Of a stretch of DNA of 18,827 bases, positions 1 to 8,800 are shown one piece after another; position 1 is the first letter of the stretch, and each line of letters opens with the position of its first letter. The DNA is from Verrucomicrobiota bacterium. GTDB taxonomy: Bacteria > Verrucomicrobiota > Verrucomicrobiia > Opitutales > Opitutaceae. Under the pieces are notes generated by a model, which saw only the letters and a list, made by a program, of their open reading frames with translations, ran no database searches and was not told the DNA's origin. The stretch lies in NCBI GenBank assembly GCA_023426435.1, contig JAFAAS010000099.1:1-18827 (forward strand), given 5' to 3'. Position numbers and translations under genes: made by a program.

Positions 1-1306
1 CCGCCCCTCTCATCCCGGTGATGATCCGCGCGCCGCGTTTGTATGTGAGATACGAATACACCCACTGGAAAAACACCGACAACCGGTTCCGAAACCCCAC
101 CAAAAACACGAGGTGCACAAACAGCCACGCCAGCCACGCCGGATACCCGCTGAAGTGCCACTTTCCCAACTGCGCCACCGCTTTCGACCGCCCAATCGTC
201 GCCATCGATCCCTTATCCCAATACGCAAACGCCTCCCGCTCCGCCCATCCGCGCCGTTTCTCGCGCAGCTCCCCCGCAATCAGCTTCACCGCGTGCTCGC
301 CCATCTGAATCGCCGCCGGCGACACCCCCGGCACCTCCACGCCATTTTTATCTACCAGCGTCACCATGTCGCCGAGCGCAAACACCTCCGGATACCCGGG
401 CAGACTCAAATCCGGCAGCACTTTCACCTGCCCTCCGCGATTCGTCTCCACGCCCAACATCGCCGTCAACGGCGTCGCCGCCACGCCCGCGCCCCAAATC
501 ACATTCGCCGCGCGCAGCACTTCACCTCCGGGCAACTCCACCTCGCCCGGACGAATGTCCTGCACCCGCGTATTCGTCCGCACTTCCACGCCCAGCTTCT
601 CCAACTGCCGCTGCGCGCTCGCCGACAAATCTTCCGGAAAACTCTTCAACACCCGATCGCCTCCTTCCACGAGAATCACCTTCGCCCGCGTCGGATCGAT
701 CCGGTCGAAATCCCGCACCAACACCGTCCTCGCCAGCTCCGCAAAGGTGCCCGCCAGTTCCACGCCCGTCGGCCCGCCTCCCACCACCACGATCGTCATC
801 AGCTCCTGACGCCGCTTTTCGTCCGGCTCGATCTCCGCCCGCTCAAACGCCAGCAGAATCTGCCGCCGAATACGCAACGCATCATCCAGCGTCTTCAACC
901 CCGGCGCCACTTTCTCCCAATGATCGTTCCCGAAATAACTCGTCCGCCCGCCCGCCGCTAAAACCAAATAGTCATACGACAACTCTTCATCGACCACATA
1001 GCGGCTCACTCCTCCGCGCACGCGCACTTTCCTCGCCGCCAAATCGATCCCCACCACTTCCGCCATCAACACTTCGAGATTCTTCTTCCGCCGCACAATC
1101 GTCCGCACCGGCTGCGCAATATCCACCGCCGACAATCCCGCCGTCGCGACCTGATACAACAGCGGCTGAAACAGATGGTGATTCTGCCGATCCACCACCG
1201 TCACCATCGCCAGCGAGCTCGGAAACTTCCGCGCAAAGGTCAGCCCCGCGAATCCCGCGCCCACCACCACAATCCGCGGCAACCGCTCTGTTTTTTTCGG
1301 CTCCAT
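1..1306 (-). CDS. ndh: Type II NADH dehydrogenase (NDH-2), 3' end cut by window edge
   Basis: Single-subunit, non-proton-pumping NADH:quinone oxidoreductase, expected on the inner face of the cytoplasmic membrane, passing electrons from NADH via FAD to quinone. About 435 codons are visible, so it is close to full length (family about 430-450). Residues 12-21 read IVVVGAGFAG (FAD-binding GxGxxG). A second Rossmann motif, VVVGGGPTGVELAG, lies near residue 175 (NADH site). FALGDMV near residue 311 is the C-terminal FAD contact. The hydrophobic segment WLAWLFVHLVFLVGF near residue 389 is the usual membrane-anchoring tail. The ATG at 1306-1304 gives MEPKKTERLPRIVVVGAG; no clear Shine-Dalgarno precedes it. 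It is divergent from the DUF971 gene. Its codons end mostly in G (GCG, GTG, CGG), unlike the C-ending codons of the plus-strand genes. Family assignment is secure; the exact quinone is unknown. Confidence 0.93.
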   Translation of the reverse strand, partial: MEPKKTERLPRIVVVGAGFAGLTFARKFPSSLAMVTVVDRQNHHLFQPLLYQVATAGLSAVDIAQPVRTIVRRKKNLEVLMAEVVGIDLAARKVRVRGGVSRYVVDEELSYDYLVLAAGGRTSYFGNDHWEKVAPGLKTLDDALRIRRQILLAFERAEIEPDEKRRQELMTIVVVGGGPTGVELAGTFAELARTVLVRDFDRIDPTRAKVILVEGGDRVLKSFPEDLSASAQRQLEKLGVEVRTNTRVQDIRPGEVELPGGEVLRAANVIWGAGVAATPLTAMLGVETNRGGQVKVLPDLSLPGYPEVFALGDMVTLVDKNGVEVPGVSPAAIQMGEHAVKLIAGELREKRRGWAEREAFAYWDKGSMATIGRSKAVAQLGKWHFSGYPAWLAWLFVHLVFLVGFRNRLSVFFQWVYSYLTYKRGARIITGMRGA

Positions 1307-1447
1307 CGTCGCGCAACAGACCCGCGATCCGCCATTTCGCAACGCCCGCGTCACGTCATTCTCCGTCCTTCCCCGCGAATAAGTGTGACTTCCCTTTCCT
1401 CCGTTGCCTCCGTTCCCTCCTGTTAAATCTTCCACCGTTCGCGCTCC

Positions 1448-1741
1448 ATGCACCGCCCGACCAACATCCAACTCATCGGCGAAGAGGTCGCCATCGTCTG
1501 GGACGACGGCGCCGAATCCTACTTCACCTTCGAACGCCTCCGCGCCGCCTCGCCGTCCGCCGAAACCCAGGGCGAACGCGACATCCTCGGCAACCAATAC
1601 GGCGGCGACGGCCCGCGCCGTTTCCCCGGCGTCCGCGTCCTCGGCTGGGAACAGGTCGGCAACTACGCGCTGCGTTTCGATTTCAGCGACGGCCACCGCA
1701 CCGGCCTCTACAGCTTCGACTACCTCCGCAGCTTAAAATAG
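1448..1741 (+). CDS. DUF971 / gamma-butyrobetaine-hydroxylase-like N-terminal domain protein
   Basis: Small 97-residue protein matching the DUF971 (GBBH-like N-terminal) family in length and pattern. It opens with a beta-hairpin-like stretch, IQLIGEEVAIVWDDGAES, then has LRAASPSAETQGE, and ends with the hallmark VGNYALRFDFSDGHRTGLYS followed by FDYLRSLK. Stand-alone members of this family often lie near or are fused to Mrp/ApbC Fe-S carrier ATPases. No such partner is seen here, so the function is not established. The start is the ATG at 1448, which gives the usual family N-terminus; no Shine-Dalgarno is visible. The gene is followed by an 8-bp hairpin repeat (1764-1783). It is divergent from ndh across a 141-bp gap that holds no other recognisable element. 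Confidence 0.85.
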   Translation: MHRPTNIQLIGEEVAIVWDDGAESYFTFERLRAASPSAETQGERDILGNQYGGDGPRRFPGVRVLGWEQVGNYALRFDFSDGHRTGLYSFDYLRSLK

Positions 1742-1757
1742 CTCACGTCTGCCTCCG

Positions 1758-1783
1758 ATGGAAGCGCGGTGCCCCCACCGCGC
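1758..1783. repeat. Intergenic hairpin repeat, copy 1 (CCCC loop)
   Basis: ATGGAA leads into GCGCGGTG (1764-1771), loop CCCC (1772-1775) and CACCGCGC (1776-1783), a perfect 8-bp stem. It shares layout with copies at 10635, 12924 and 17357: an ATGGAG-like lead, a GC-rich stem and a loop of C residues. No T-run follows, so a simple intrinsic terminator for the DUF971 gene is less likely than a dispersed repeat. Confidence 0.7.
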
Positions 1784-1811
1784 AATGCCGCCCGCGCAGC
1801 CGGCCTCCCAC

Positions 1812-1829
1812 CTACGCAATCCTGCGTAG
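1812..1829. promoter_or_regulatory. Palindromic operator, copy A (upstream of hybrid kinase A)
   Basis: CTACGCA-ATCC-TGCGTAG is a perfect 7-bp inverted repeat around 4 bp, ending 54 bp before the ATG at 1884. Written as heptamers it is TACGCAA-TC-CTGCGTA, the inverted 7-2-7 arrangement with outer TAC...GTA used by NarL-type response regulators. The same element precedes kinase B (5777-5794) and the secreted protein (10730-10747). I infer it is bound by the regulator encoded at 9743-10618. No convincing -10 hexamer is seen at the matching distance here. Confidence 0.72.
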
Positions 1830-1883
1830 CCTCCCGCCGCCGCATTGACCCGCCCCGTCGCTTCGCGTCCAGTCGCCGCCGCC

Positions 1884-4800
1884 ATGCTCCGGCCGCCCCC
1901 GCCCCGCCTCTTCGCTGCCTTTCTTTTCGCTCTCCTCCCTCTCCTTTCTTCCGCCAGCGAACTCGGCCGCTCCATCACGCGCAACTTCAGCCATCGCGAC
2001 TTCGCCGCACCCGGACAAATCACCGGCGCCACCCAAACGTCCGACGGACGCCTCTACTTCGCCAGCCAGCAAACGCTCCTCGAATTCGATGGCAGCACGT
2101 GGTCTCACCACCGCATCCCTTCCGGCTTCGATCTCTCCGTCGCCCGCGATCCCCACACCGATCGTCTCTACGTCAGCGCCCACGATCAGCTCGGCTACTT
2201 CGAACGCAACGATCGCGCCCAGCTCACCTACCACTCGCTGCTCGAACATCTCCCCGACAATCTCAAATCTTTCGGCGCATCGCACGGTCTCGCCGCTCGC
2301 GACCACACCATCTTCTTCGCCACCCAGAACCATGTCCTGCTCTGGCGTGACAACCGTTTCGACATCCTCGATCTCCCGCCCGGCCGCGGCCGCTCGAAGC
2401 TTCTCTCCACCGACACCGACCTCTTCCTCCATCGCCCAGGCATCGGTCTCCTCCGTTTCAACGGTTCCGCATTCGAACCTTTCATCTCCGACAGCGTCAT
2501 CCGCGACGCCACCACCGTCGCCATTTTTCAACTACACGACTCCCTGATCCTCGGCGCCGGTTCGTCCGGCCTCTGGCGTTGGCAACATGACACCCTCACT
2601 CGCTTCGTCACCGCCGCCGACGCCCTTCTTCAACGCACTCAAATCAGCAGCGGCACGCGTCTCCCCGACGGCCGCCTCGCCGTCGGCACTCTCGATCTCG
2701 GCGTCATCACGCTCTCCCCCGACGGACAATCCTTCGATCAATTCTCCCTCGACCAGGGCGTCATCGATCCCGCCGTTCGCTCCGTCTTCGTCGACCGCGA
2801 CGCCGCACTTTGGATCGGCACCGACGGCGGCATCACCCGCCTCGACCCCGCCGACGGCGTCACGATCTTCGACCGCCACAACGGCCTCCGCCAACCCATC
2901 ATCAACGGCATCTGGCGCCACCACGGCCGGCTCTACGTCAGCACGCTCGACGGGCTCCTCCGTCTCACGCCCGCGAATCCCGAAACCGGCCGCGCCGCTC
3001 GCTTCGAAAAAGTCGAAAGCGTCCCGCGCAACGCCCGCGAGATGGCCAGCCACTCCACCGGCCTCCTCGTCGGCACGCCGTCCGGTCTGCTCCGTCTCGA
3101 CGCTTCCGACCGCACCGAGCTCGTCCTCCCGCTCGATCAACTCGCCCTCCATCCCGTCTGGTCGCAACACGCCCCCAACACCCTTCTCCTCGGCGTCCGC
3201 AACGGCCTCGTCATCGCCGAATGGCGCGATCACCGCTTCGAAATCGTCGCGCGCTTCGAAGGCCTCGGCGAAGTTCGCACGATCGCCGAGACCGCCGACG
3301 GCACCCTCTGGCTCGGCACGCCCAACCGCGGCTTCCATCGCGTCCGCCGCCCCGCCGGCGCACCATGGACCGACGCCACCGTCACCAGCTACAACGAACA
3401 GGAAAACCGCCTCCAAAATCACGGCTGGGTCGAAGTCTTCCCGTCGCCCATCGGCCCGCTCTTCGCCTCGAATCTCGGTCTTCTCCGCTTCGACGACACC
3501 TCCGACGCCTTCCTCCCCGACAACCGTTTCCTCATCGACGGCCAGCGTTTCAGCTCTGTCCGCCCCATCTTCCCCGCCGCCAAGGGCGATCTTTGGGCCC
3601 AAGCCACGAACGACTTCTCCATCACCCAACGTCCCCTCGGCCGCTTCCGCCCCCGCGCCGACGGCACCTACGAGTGGCGCGACGCCCCTCGCCGTCTCTG
3701 GGACGTCATCGGCCTGAGCGGCGCCCAGGTCTTGTATTGGGAATCCAACGACGCCGACGGCATCCTCTGGGTCAAAGGCATCGACAGCCTGCTCCGGCTC
3801 GATCTCTCCCAACTCAATTCGCGCAAGACCGACTGGCAGGTTCTCCTCAAAAGCGTGCAACACCACGGCGGCTCCGAATCCATCGGCGACGGCGCCCGCC
3901 TCCCGCGCCTCCCGTGGTCGCCCGATCCGATTCGCATTACCTACACGTCTCCACGTTTCGACTACGGCGCCGACCTCCGCTACCAAACCCGCCTCCTCGG
4001 CTTCGACGACCATTGGTCCGAACCCTCCGCCCGCGAGGAAGCCACGTTCACCAATCTCAGCGGCGGCCCGTTCACGTTCGAAGTCCGCGCCACCGACGCC
4101 GAGGGCAACACCAGCGCCCCCGCCCACGTGACGTTCAGCGTCACGCCACCGCTCCACCGCAGCTTGCCCGCGCTCGTCACCTACGCACTCGCCGCCGTCG
4201 GCGCCGTTTTCGGTTTCGTCCGCTGGCGTCTTTCCCGCGCCGTCCGCGAACAACACCGCCTCGAACAACTCGTCGCGAAACGCACCGAACAACTCGAGGC
4301 CGCCAACAACGCCAAATCCGTTTTCCTCGCCAACATGAGCCACGAGCTCCGCACGCCGCTCAACGGCGTCATCGGCTATGCGCAAGTCCTCCAAAAATCT
4401 CCCGACATCGTCGCCCGCGATCGCGAGCGTCTTCGCATCGTCCAAACCAGCGGCGAACACCTCCTCCGCATGATCAACGAGGTGCTCGATTTCTCCAAAA
4501 TCGAGGCCGGCAAACTCGAGCTCCGCCCCGCGCCTTTCCACCTCCCGCAACTCCTCCGCGACATCGCCAGCGCCCTCGAACCGCGCGCCGCACAGAAAAA
4601 TCTTTCTTTCACCTTCAACGCCGACCCCGACCTCCCCACCACCCTCATCGGCGACGCCCAAAAACTCCGCCAGGTCCTCGACAACCTCCTCAGCAACGCC
4701 GTCAAGTTCACCCCCGCCGGCCAAATCGCCCTCCACGTCACCCGCGGTCCCGCGCTCAACTCTCAATCTTCAACGCTCAACTCCCGGCTCCACTTCTCCA

Positions 4801-5687
4801 TTCACGACACCGGCGTCGGCATCTCCGAAAAAGATCAAGCCGCCCTCTTCCAACCTTTCCACCAACCCGTCGACGGCCGCCCGCCCGAACCCGGCACCGG
4901 CCTCGGTCTCGCCATCGCCAAACGTCTCGTCGAGCTCATGGGCGGCACGCTCGAGGTCGAAAGCGCCCTCGGCTCCGGCAGCACGTTCTCCTTCTCGATC
5001 CCGCTCGAAATCGTCCCCACCGACGCTCCTCCCGCCGAGTCCGCTCCACGCACCCCAATCGGCTATCGCGGCGAACGCCGCCGTCTCCTCGTCGTCGACG
5101 ATGTCCCCGTCAATCGTTCCGTCCTCATCGAACTTCTCGCCCCGCTCGGCTTCGAGCTCCGCGAAGCCGCCAGCGGCGCCGAAGCTCTCGCCGTCGTTCC
5201 GACCTTCGCGCCGCACCTCATCTTCCTCGATCTCCGCATGCCCGGCATGGACGGCTTCGAACTCGCCGCTCACCTCCGCGCGCTTCCCACCCTTTCCAGT
5301 CATCCGCCAAAACTCATCGCGATGTCCGCGTCCGTGCTGTCCTTCAACCGCGACAAGGCTCTGGAAGCCGGCTGCGACGACTTCCTCCCCAAACCATTTC
5401 GCGAATCCGATCTCATCGCGAAACTCGCCATGCACCTCCGGCTCGCGTGGCGCTACGGCGACACCACTCATCCGTTCGCCTCTTCTCACTCCACCTCCAC
5501 CGCTTCGCCCGACGAGCTCCGCACGCTCCTCGAACTCGCCCGCCGCGGCGAAATCCGCCCGCTCCGCGAACACCTCACCTCCCTCCGCCAACGCCATCCT
5601 TCCGACACCCGCCTGCAAGAACTCGAATCCCTCGCCCGCAACTACCAAATGGAGCGCCTCCGCGAAACACTCTCCACCCACTTCTAG
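1884..5687 (+). CDS. Hybrid sensor histidine kinase A (beta-propeller, Y_Y_Y, HisKA, HATPase, REC)
   Basis: Membrane sensor kinase of 1267 residues. The signal peptide is about residues 1-25 (LFAAFLFALLPLLSSAS). A periplasmic Reg_prop-type beta-propeller covers about 35-680, with blade motifs such as ALWIGTDGGITRL and TLWLGTPNRGF. A Y_Y_Y domain follows at about 683-755, then one membrane helix at about 761-779. The HisKA motif SHELRTPLN carries the phospho-acceptor His820. The ATPase has DNLLSNAVKF, DTGVGIS and GTGLGLAIAKRL. The receiver (LLVVDDVPVNRS) has its phospho-acceptor at Asp1116 in FLDLRMPGMDG. A 70-residue helical tail follows, without an HPt motif. Bacteroidetes HTCS sensors with this periplasmic layout sense glycans, but here there is no DNA-binding domain. 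I prefer the ATG at 1884 over an in-frame TTG at 1845, because it opens directly on the signal peptide and leaves room for a promoter after the operator. Its output half is nearly identical to that of kinase B. Confidence 0.93.
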   Translation: MLRPPPPRLFAAFLFALLPLLSSASELGRSITRNFSHRDFAAPGQITGATQTSDGRLYFASQQTLLEFDGSTWSHHRIPSGFDLSVARDPHTDRLYVSAHDQLGYFERNDRAQLTYHSLLEHLPDNLKSFGASHGLAARDHTIFFATQNHVLLWRDNRFDILDLPPGRGRSKLLSTDTDLFLHRPGIGLLRFNGSAFEPFISDSVIRDATTVAIFQLHDSLILGAGSSGLWRWQHDTLTRFVTAADALLQRTQISSGTRLPDGRLAVGTLDLGVITLSPDGQSFDQFSLDQGVIDPAVRSVFVDRDAALWIGTDGGITRLDPADGVTIFDRHNGLRQPIINGIWRHHGRLYVSTLDGLLRLTPANPETGRAARFEKVESVPRNAREMASHSTGLLVGTPSGLLRLDASDRTELVLPLDQLALHPVWSQHAPNTLLLGVRNGLVIAEWRDHRFEIVARFEGLGEVRTIAETADGTLWLGTPNRGFHRVRRPAGAPWTDATVTSYNEQENRLQNHGWVEVFPSPIGPLFASNLGLLRFDDTSDAFLPDNRFLIDGQRFSSVRPIFPAAKGDLWAQATNDFSITQRPLGRFRPRADGTYEWRDAPRRLWDVIGLSGAQVLYWESNDADGILWVKGIDSLLRLDLSQLNSRKTDWQVLLKSVQHHGGSESIGDGARLPRLPWSPDPIRITYTSPRFDYGADLRYQTRLLGFDDHWSEPSAREEATFTNLSGGPFTFEVRATDAEGNTSAPAHVTFSVTPPLHRSLPALVTYALAAVGAVFGFVRWRLSRAVREQHRLEQLVAKRTEQLEAANNAKSVFLANMSHELRTPLNGVIGYAQVLQKSPDIVARDRERLRIVQTSGEHLLRMINEVLDFSKIEAGKLELRPAPFHLPQLLRDIASALEPRAAQKNLSFTFNADPDLPTTLIGDAQKLRQVLDNLLSNAVKFTPAGQIALHVTRGPALNSQSSTLNSRLHFSIHDTGVGISEKDQAALFQPFHQPVDGRPPEPGTGLGLAIAKRLVELMGGTLEVESALGSGSTFSFSIPLEIVPTDAPPAESAPRTPIGYRGERRRLLVVDDVPVNRSVLIELLAPLGFELREAASGAEALAVVPTFAPHLIFLDLRMPGMDGFELAAHLRALPTLSSHPPKLIAMSASVLSFNRDKALEAGCDDFLPKPFRESDLIAKLAMHLRLAWRYGDTTHPFASSHSTSTASPDELRTLLELARRGEIRPLREHLTSLRQRHPSDTRLQELESLARNYQMERLRETLSTHF
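4755..4782 (+). repeat. Heptanucleotide tandem repeat inside kinase A
   Basis: Four 7-bp units are visible: CTCAACT, CTCAATC, TTCAACG and CTCAACT. They encode part of ALNSQSSTLNS, which sits between the ATPase strand after DNLLSNAVKF and the DTGVGIS motif, where most kinases have a short turn. The same array, with different unit phase and sequence, is at the same protein position in kinase B (8815-8842). Confidence 0.75.
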
Positions 5688-5722
5688 TCCTCCGCACTGC
5701 CCCTCGATTCCCAAGTCACCTT

Positions 5723-5747
5723 GTCATTCTGAGCGAAGCGAAGAATC
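5723..5747. repeat. Dispersed intergenic repeat with GAGCGAAGCG core
   Basis: This short element between kinase A and kinase B contains ATTCT (5726-5730), GAGCGAAGCGA, then AGAAT (5742-5746), so it is a small imperfect palindrome. The GTCATTCTGAGCGAAGCG string is one I recognise as a recurrent intergenic repeat in many unrelated bacterial genomes. Only one copy is in this window. It sits 29 bp before operator copy B, in the place occupied by a C-loop hairpin in front of the other two operators. Confidence 0.55.
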
Positions 5748-5776
5748 CACGTGCCCGCGCTCCTGCGACTTTCGCC

Positions 5777-5794
5777 CTACGCATCTCTACGTAG
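5777..5794. promoter_or_regulatory. Palindromic operator, copy B (upstream of hybrid kinase B)
   Basis: CTACGCA-TCTC-TACGTAG is the same 18-bp element as at 1812, with one arm position changed (TGCGTAG to TACGTAG). It ends 52 bp before the kinase B ATG, close to the 54 bp at kinase A. In both copies a TTGA follows exactly 16 bp after the palindrome (1845 and 5810), but no good -10 hexamer is seen. Confidence 0.68.
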
Positions 5795-5846
5795 TCACAC
5801 GCCGCATCGTTGACTGACGCCTTCGCGCCGCCTGTTCTCTCGCGCC

Positions 5847-8800
5847 ATGGTCCCCGGTGCTTCGCTCCCGCTTCGCGTATTCTACGCCAAGCACCGCATC
5901 TCCGCCTTCCTCCGCACCGTCGCGCTCCTCGGCGCCGCCCTGCTTCCACTCTCCGAAGCCACCGCCTTCGATTTCTCCCCCGAAGCCGGTCGCCCCGCCT
6001 TCCGCAACTTCCGCCCGACCGAATACCGCGGCCACCCCCAGGTCCACACCGCCGTTCTCCATCGCAACGGCCTCGTTTACTTCGGCTCCGAACAGGGCGC
6101 GCTCGAATTCGACGGCACCCGCTGGCGCCACCTTCCCGCCAGCATGCCCGTCGTGTTCCGCCTTGCGAGCGACGAAACCGGCCGGCTCTGGGCCGCCGGC
6201 GCCGACGAACTGGGCTACTACGAAATCAACCCCGACGCCACCTGGCGCTATCACTCGCTCGGTCGCTCCCTGCCCGAATCATTCCAACGCTTCGGCCGCA
6301 CGCGCGCCCTCGTCGTTCATCGCGGCGCCGTTTATCTTTCCTCCGGCGCCGGCATTCTTCGCTGGCACGAGGGCACGTTCGACTCGTGGCCCACCTTCGG
6401 CTCGGGCGAACTGCTCTTCTCGCTTCACGGCGAGCTCTACGCCGCCACCCCCACCCAACTCCCCCGTCGCCTCACCGCCGACGGCTTCGAGCCTCTCCCC
6501 GCTCCTCCCCTCGATCTCTCCGAAGCCCTTTCCGTCACCGCGCTGCCGCTGCGCGATGGACGCGTCCTTTGGTGCTGGAGCAACGCCGGCATGCTCACCT
6601 TCGATCCGCGCACCAACACGTGGGCGCCCTTCTCGTCGCCCGCCGAAGCGCTCCTCCGCAACACCCGCGTCCACTCCAGCCTCACCCTGCCCGACGGCAC
6701 GCTCGTCCTCGGCACGTCCGTCCGCGGCGCCGTGCTGCTCTCCCAGGATGGCCAACACGTCCGCCATTTCGCCCGCGCCCACGGTCTCGCCGACAACGCC
6801 GTGCTCAGCATGATGCTCGATCGCGAGGGCGGACTCTGGCTCGGTTTCAACTCCGGCGCCGCCCGCCTCGAAATCAACTCGCCGCTCACGATCTACGACG
6901 CCGCCAACGGGCTCGCTCCGGGCACCGTCGATATCTGGGGTCGCCACGAGGGCCGTCTTTATGCCGGCGCCTTCGACGGTTTGTATCGGCTCGAACCCGC
7001 CGACGACGCCACCGCCCAATCCGCGCGCTTCGTCCAAATCAACAACACCATCCGCAGCGTCTTCGGCATCGAATCGATGGACGGCGAGCTCCTCATCTTC
7101 GGCCACGATGGCGTGTATCGACAAAATCCCGACAACACGTCCACGCGTCTGCTTCATCTTCCGGTCAACGGCGTTTACTGCGTCGTCCGTTCCAAATTCG
7201 TTCCCAATCGCCTCTACCTCGGCGGCTACGTCGGGCTCACCGTCGTCGAAAAACAATCGGGCGAATGGAAAATCGTCCACGAACGGCTCGATCTCGGCGA
7301 CGCCCACACGGGCCTTGAAGACACCAACGGCGACGTCTGGCTCGGCACGTATTCGCGCGGTTTCTGGCGCCTGCCCGCCGCCCACAAAATCGAGAATTGG
7401 TCCGCCGCGTCCGCGACCTACGAAAACTATCACAAATCCCACGGTCTTCCGCCCCACTACGCGTGGACCACCGTTTACCCCACGCCCGCCGGCGCGCGCT
7501 TCTTCACTCCCGCAGGCAATCGCCAGTTCCTTCCCGACGAAAAACGCTTCGTTCCCGACGAGCGTTTCACCATCGGCGGCCGCCCGCCGGTGTCGATGTA
7601 TCCAGAAATCACGACAGCCACCGGAGACACCTGGACCACCGTTTACGCCGAGTCCATGATCGCCGCCGCCCACCCGTTCGGTCGCTTCACACCCGATTCC
7701 GCCGGCACCCCCGTCTGGCAGGGCGCTCCCGCCTCCGTCATCCGCGAAGTCGGTTTCGCCGGCGTCGCCGTCGCCCACCTCGAGCAAGCCCCCTCCGGCG
7801 AAGTCCTCTGGGCGCGCGGCTACGACAACATGATCCGCCTCGATCTCTCACGCCCGCTCCCACCGCCTTCCCGCTGGGCCGCTCTCGTGCGCTCGGTCGG
7901 CACCGAGGGACGCCAGGCCGTCGAAGCTCCCGACGACGGTCCGATCGCATTCAGTTTCTCCAAAGATCCCATCTCCTTCCGCCTCGCCGCCCCACGCTAC
8001 GGCGCACTCGATAACATCCTTTTCCAATCCCGCCTCCTCGGCTTCAGCGACAAATGGTCCGAGCCTTCCTCCCTCGCCGAAGTGAGTTTCACCAATCTCG
8101 AAGGCGGACCGTTCACCCTCGAAGCCCGCGCCATCGACGTCGAGGGCAGCGTCAGCGAGATCGCACGGTTCACTTTCCGCGTCGCTCCGCCCTGGCACCG
8201 CACCGTTTGGGCTTACGGAGCCTACGCCGTTCTTCTCGCCGGCGGCGTCGCCGGCTTCGTTCGCTGGCGCGTCCGCAAGATCGAACGCGAGCGCCACCGC
8301 CTCGAGGGCGTCGTCGCCGAGCGCACCGCCGAACTCCAAACCGCCAAAGAACTCGCCGACGAAGCCAACCGCGCCAAAAGCACCTTCCTCGCCAACATGA
8401 GCCACGAACTCCGCACGCCGCTCAACGGCGTCATCGGCTACGCTCAAGTCCTCCAAAAATCTCCCGACATCGTCGCCCGCGATCGCGAGCGTCTCCGCAT
8501 CGTCCAAAGCAGCGGCGAACACCTTCTGCGCATGATCAACGAGGTCCTCGACTTCTCCAAAATCGAGGCCGGCAAACTCGAGCTCCGCCCCGCGCCTTTC
8601 CATCTCCCGCAACTGCTCAACGACATCGCCAGCGCCTTCGAAGCACGCGCCACCCAAAAAGAACTCTCCTTCGCGCTCGATGCCGAATCCGACCTGCCGT
8701 CCATGGTCGTCGGCGACGCCCAGAAACTCCGCCAGGTCCTCGACAACCTCCTCAGCAACGCCGTCAAGTTCACCCCCCGCGGCCGCATCGCCCTCCGCGT

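Noticed and set aside
2532..4766. 744-codon minus-strand open frame
   Set aside because: Antisense to kinase A, with low-complexity Glu/Ala/Gly/Val-rich translation typical of the complement of C-ending codons.
2810..5794. 994-codon plus-strand open frame in another frame of kinase A
   Set aside because: Arg/Pro/His-rich shadow with no domain; kinase A in its own frame has all catalytic motifs.
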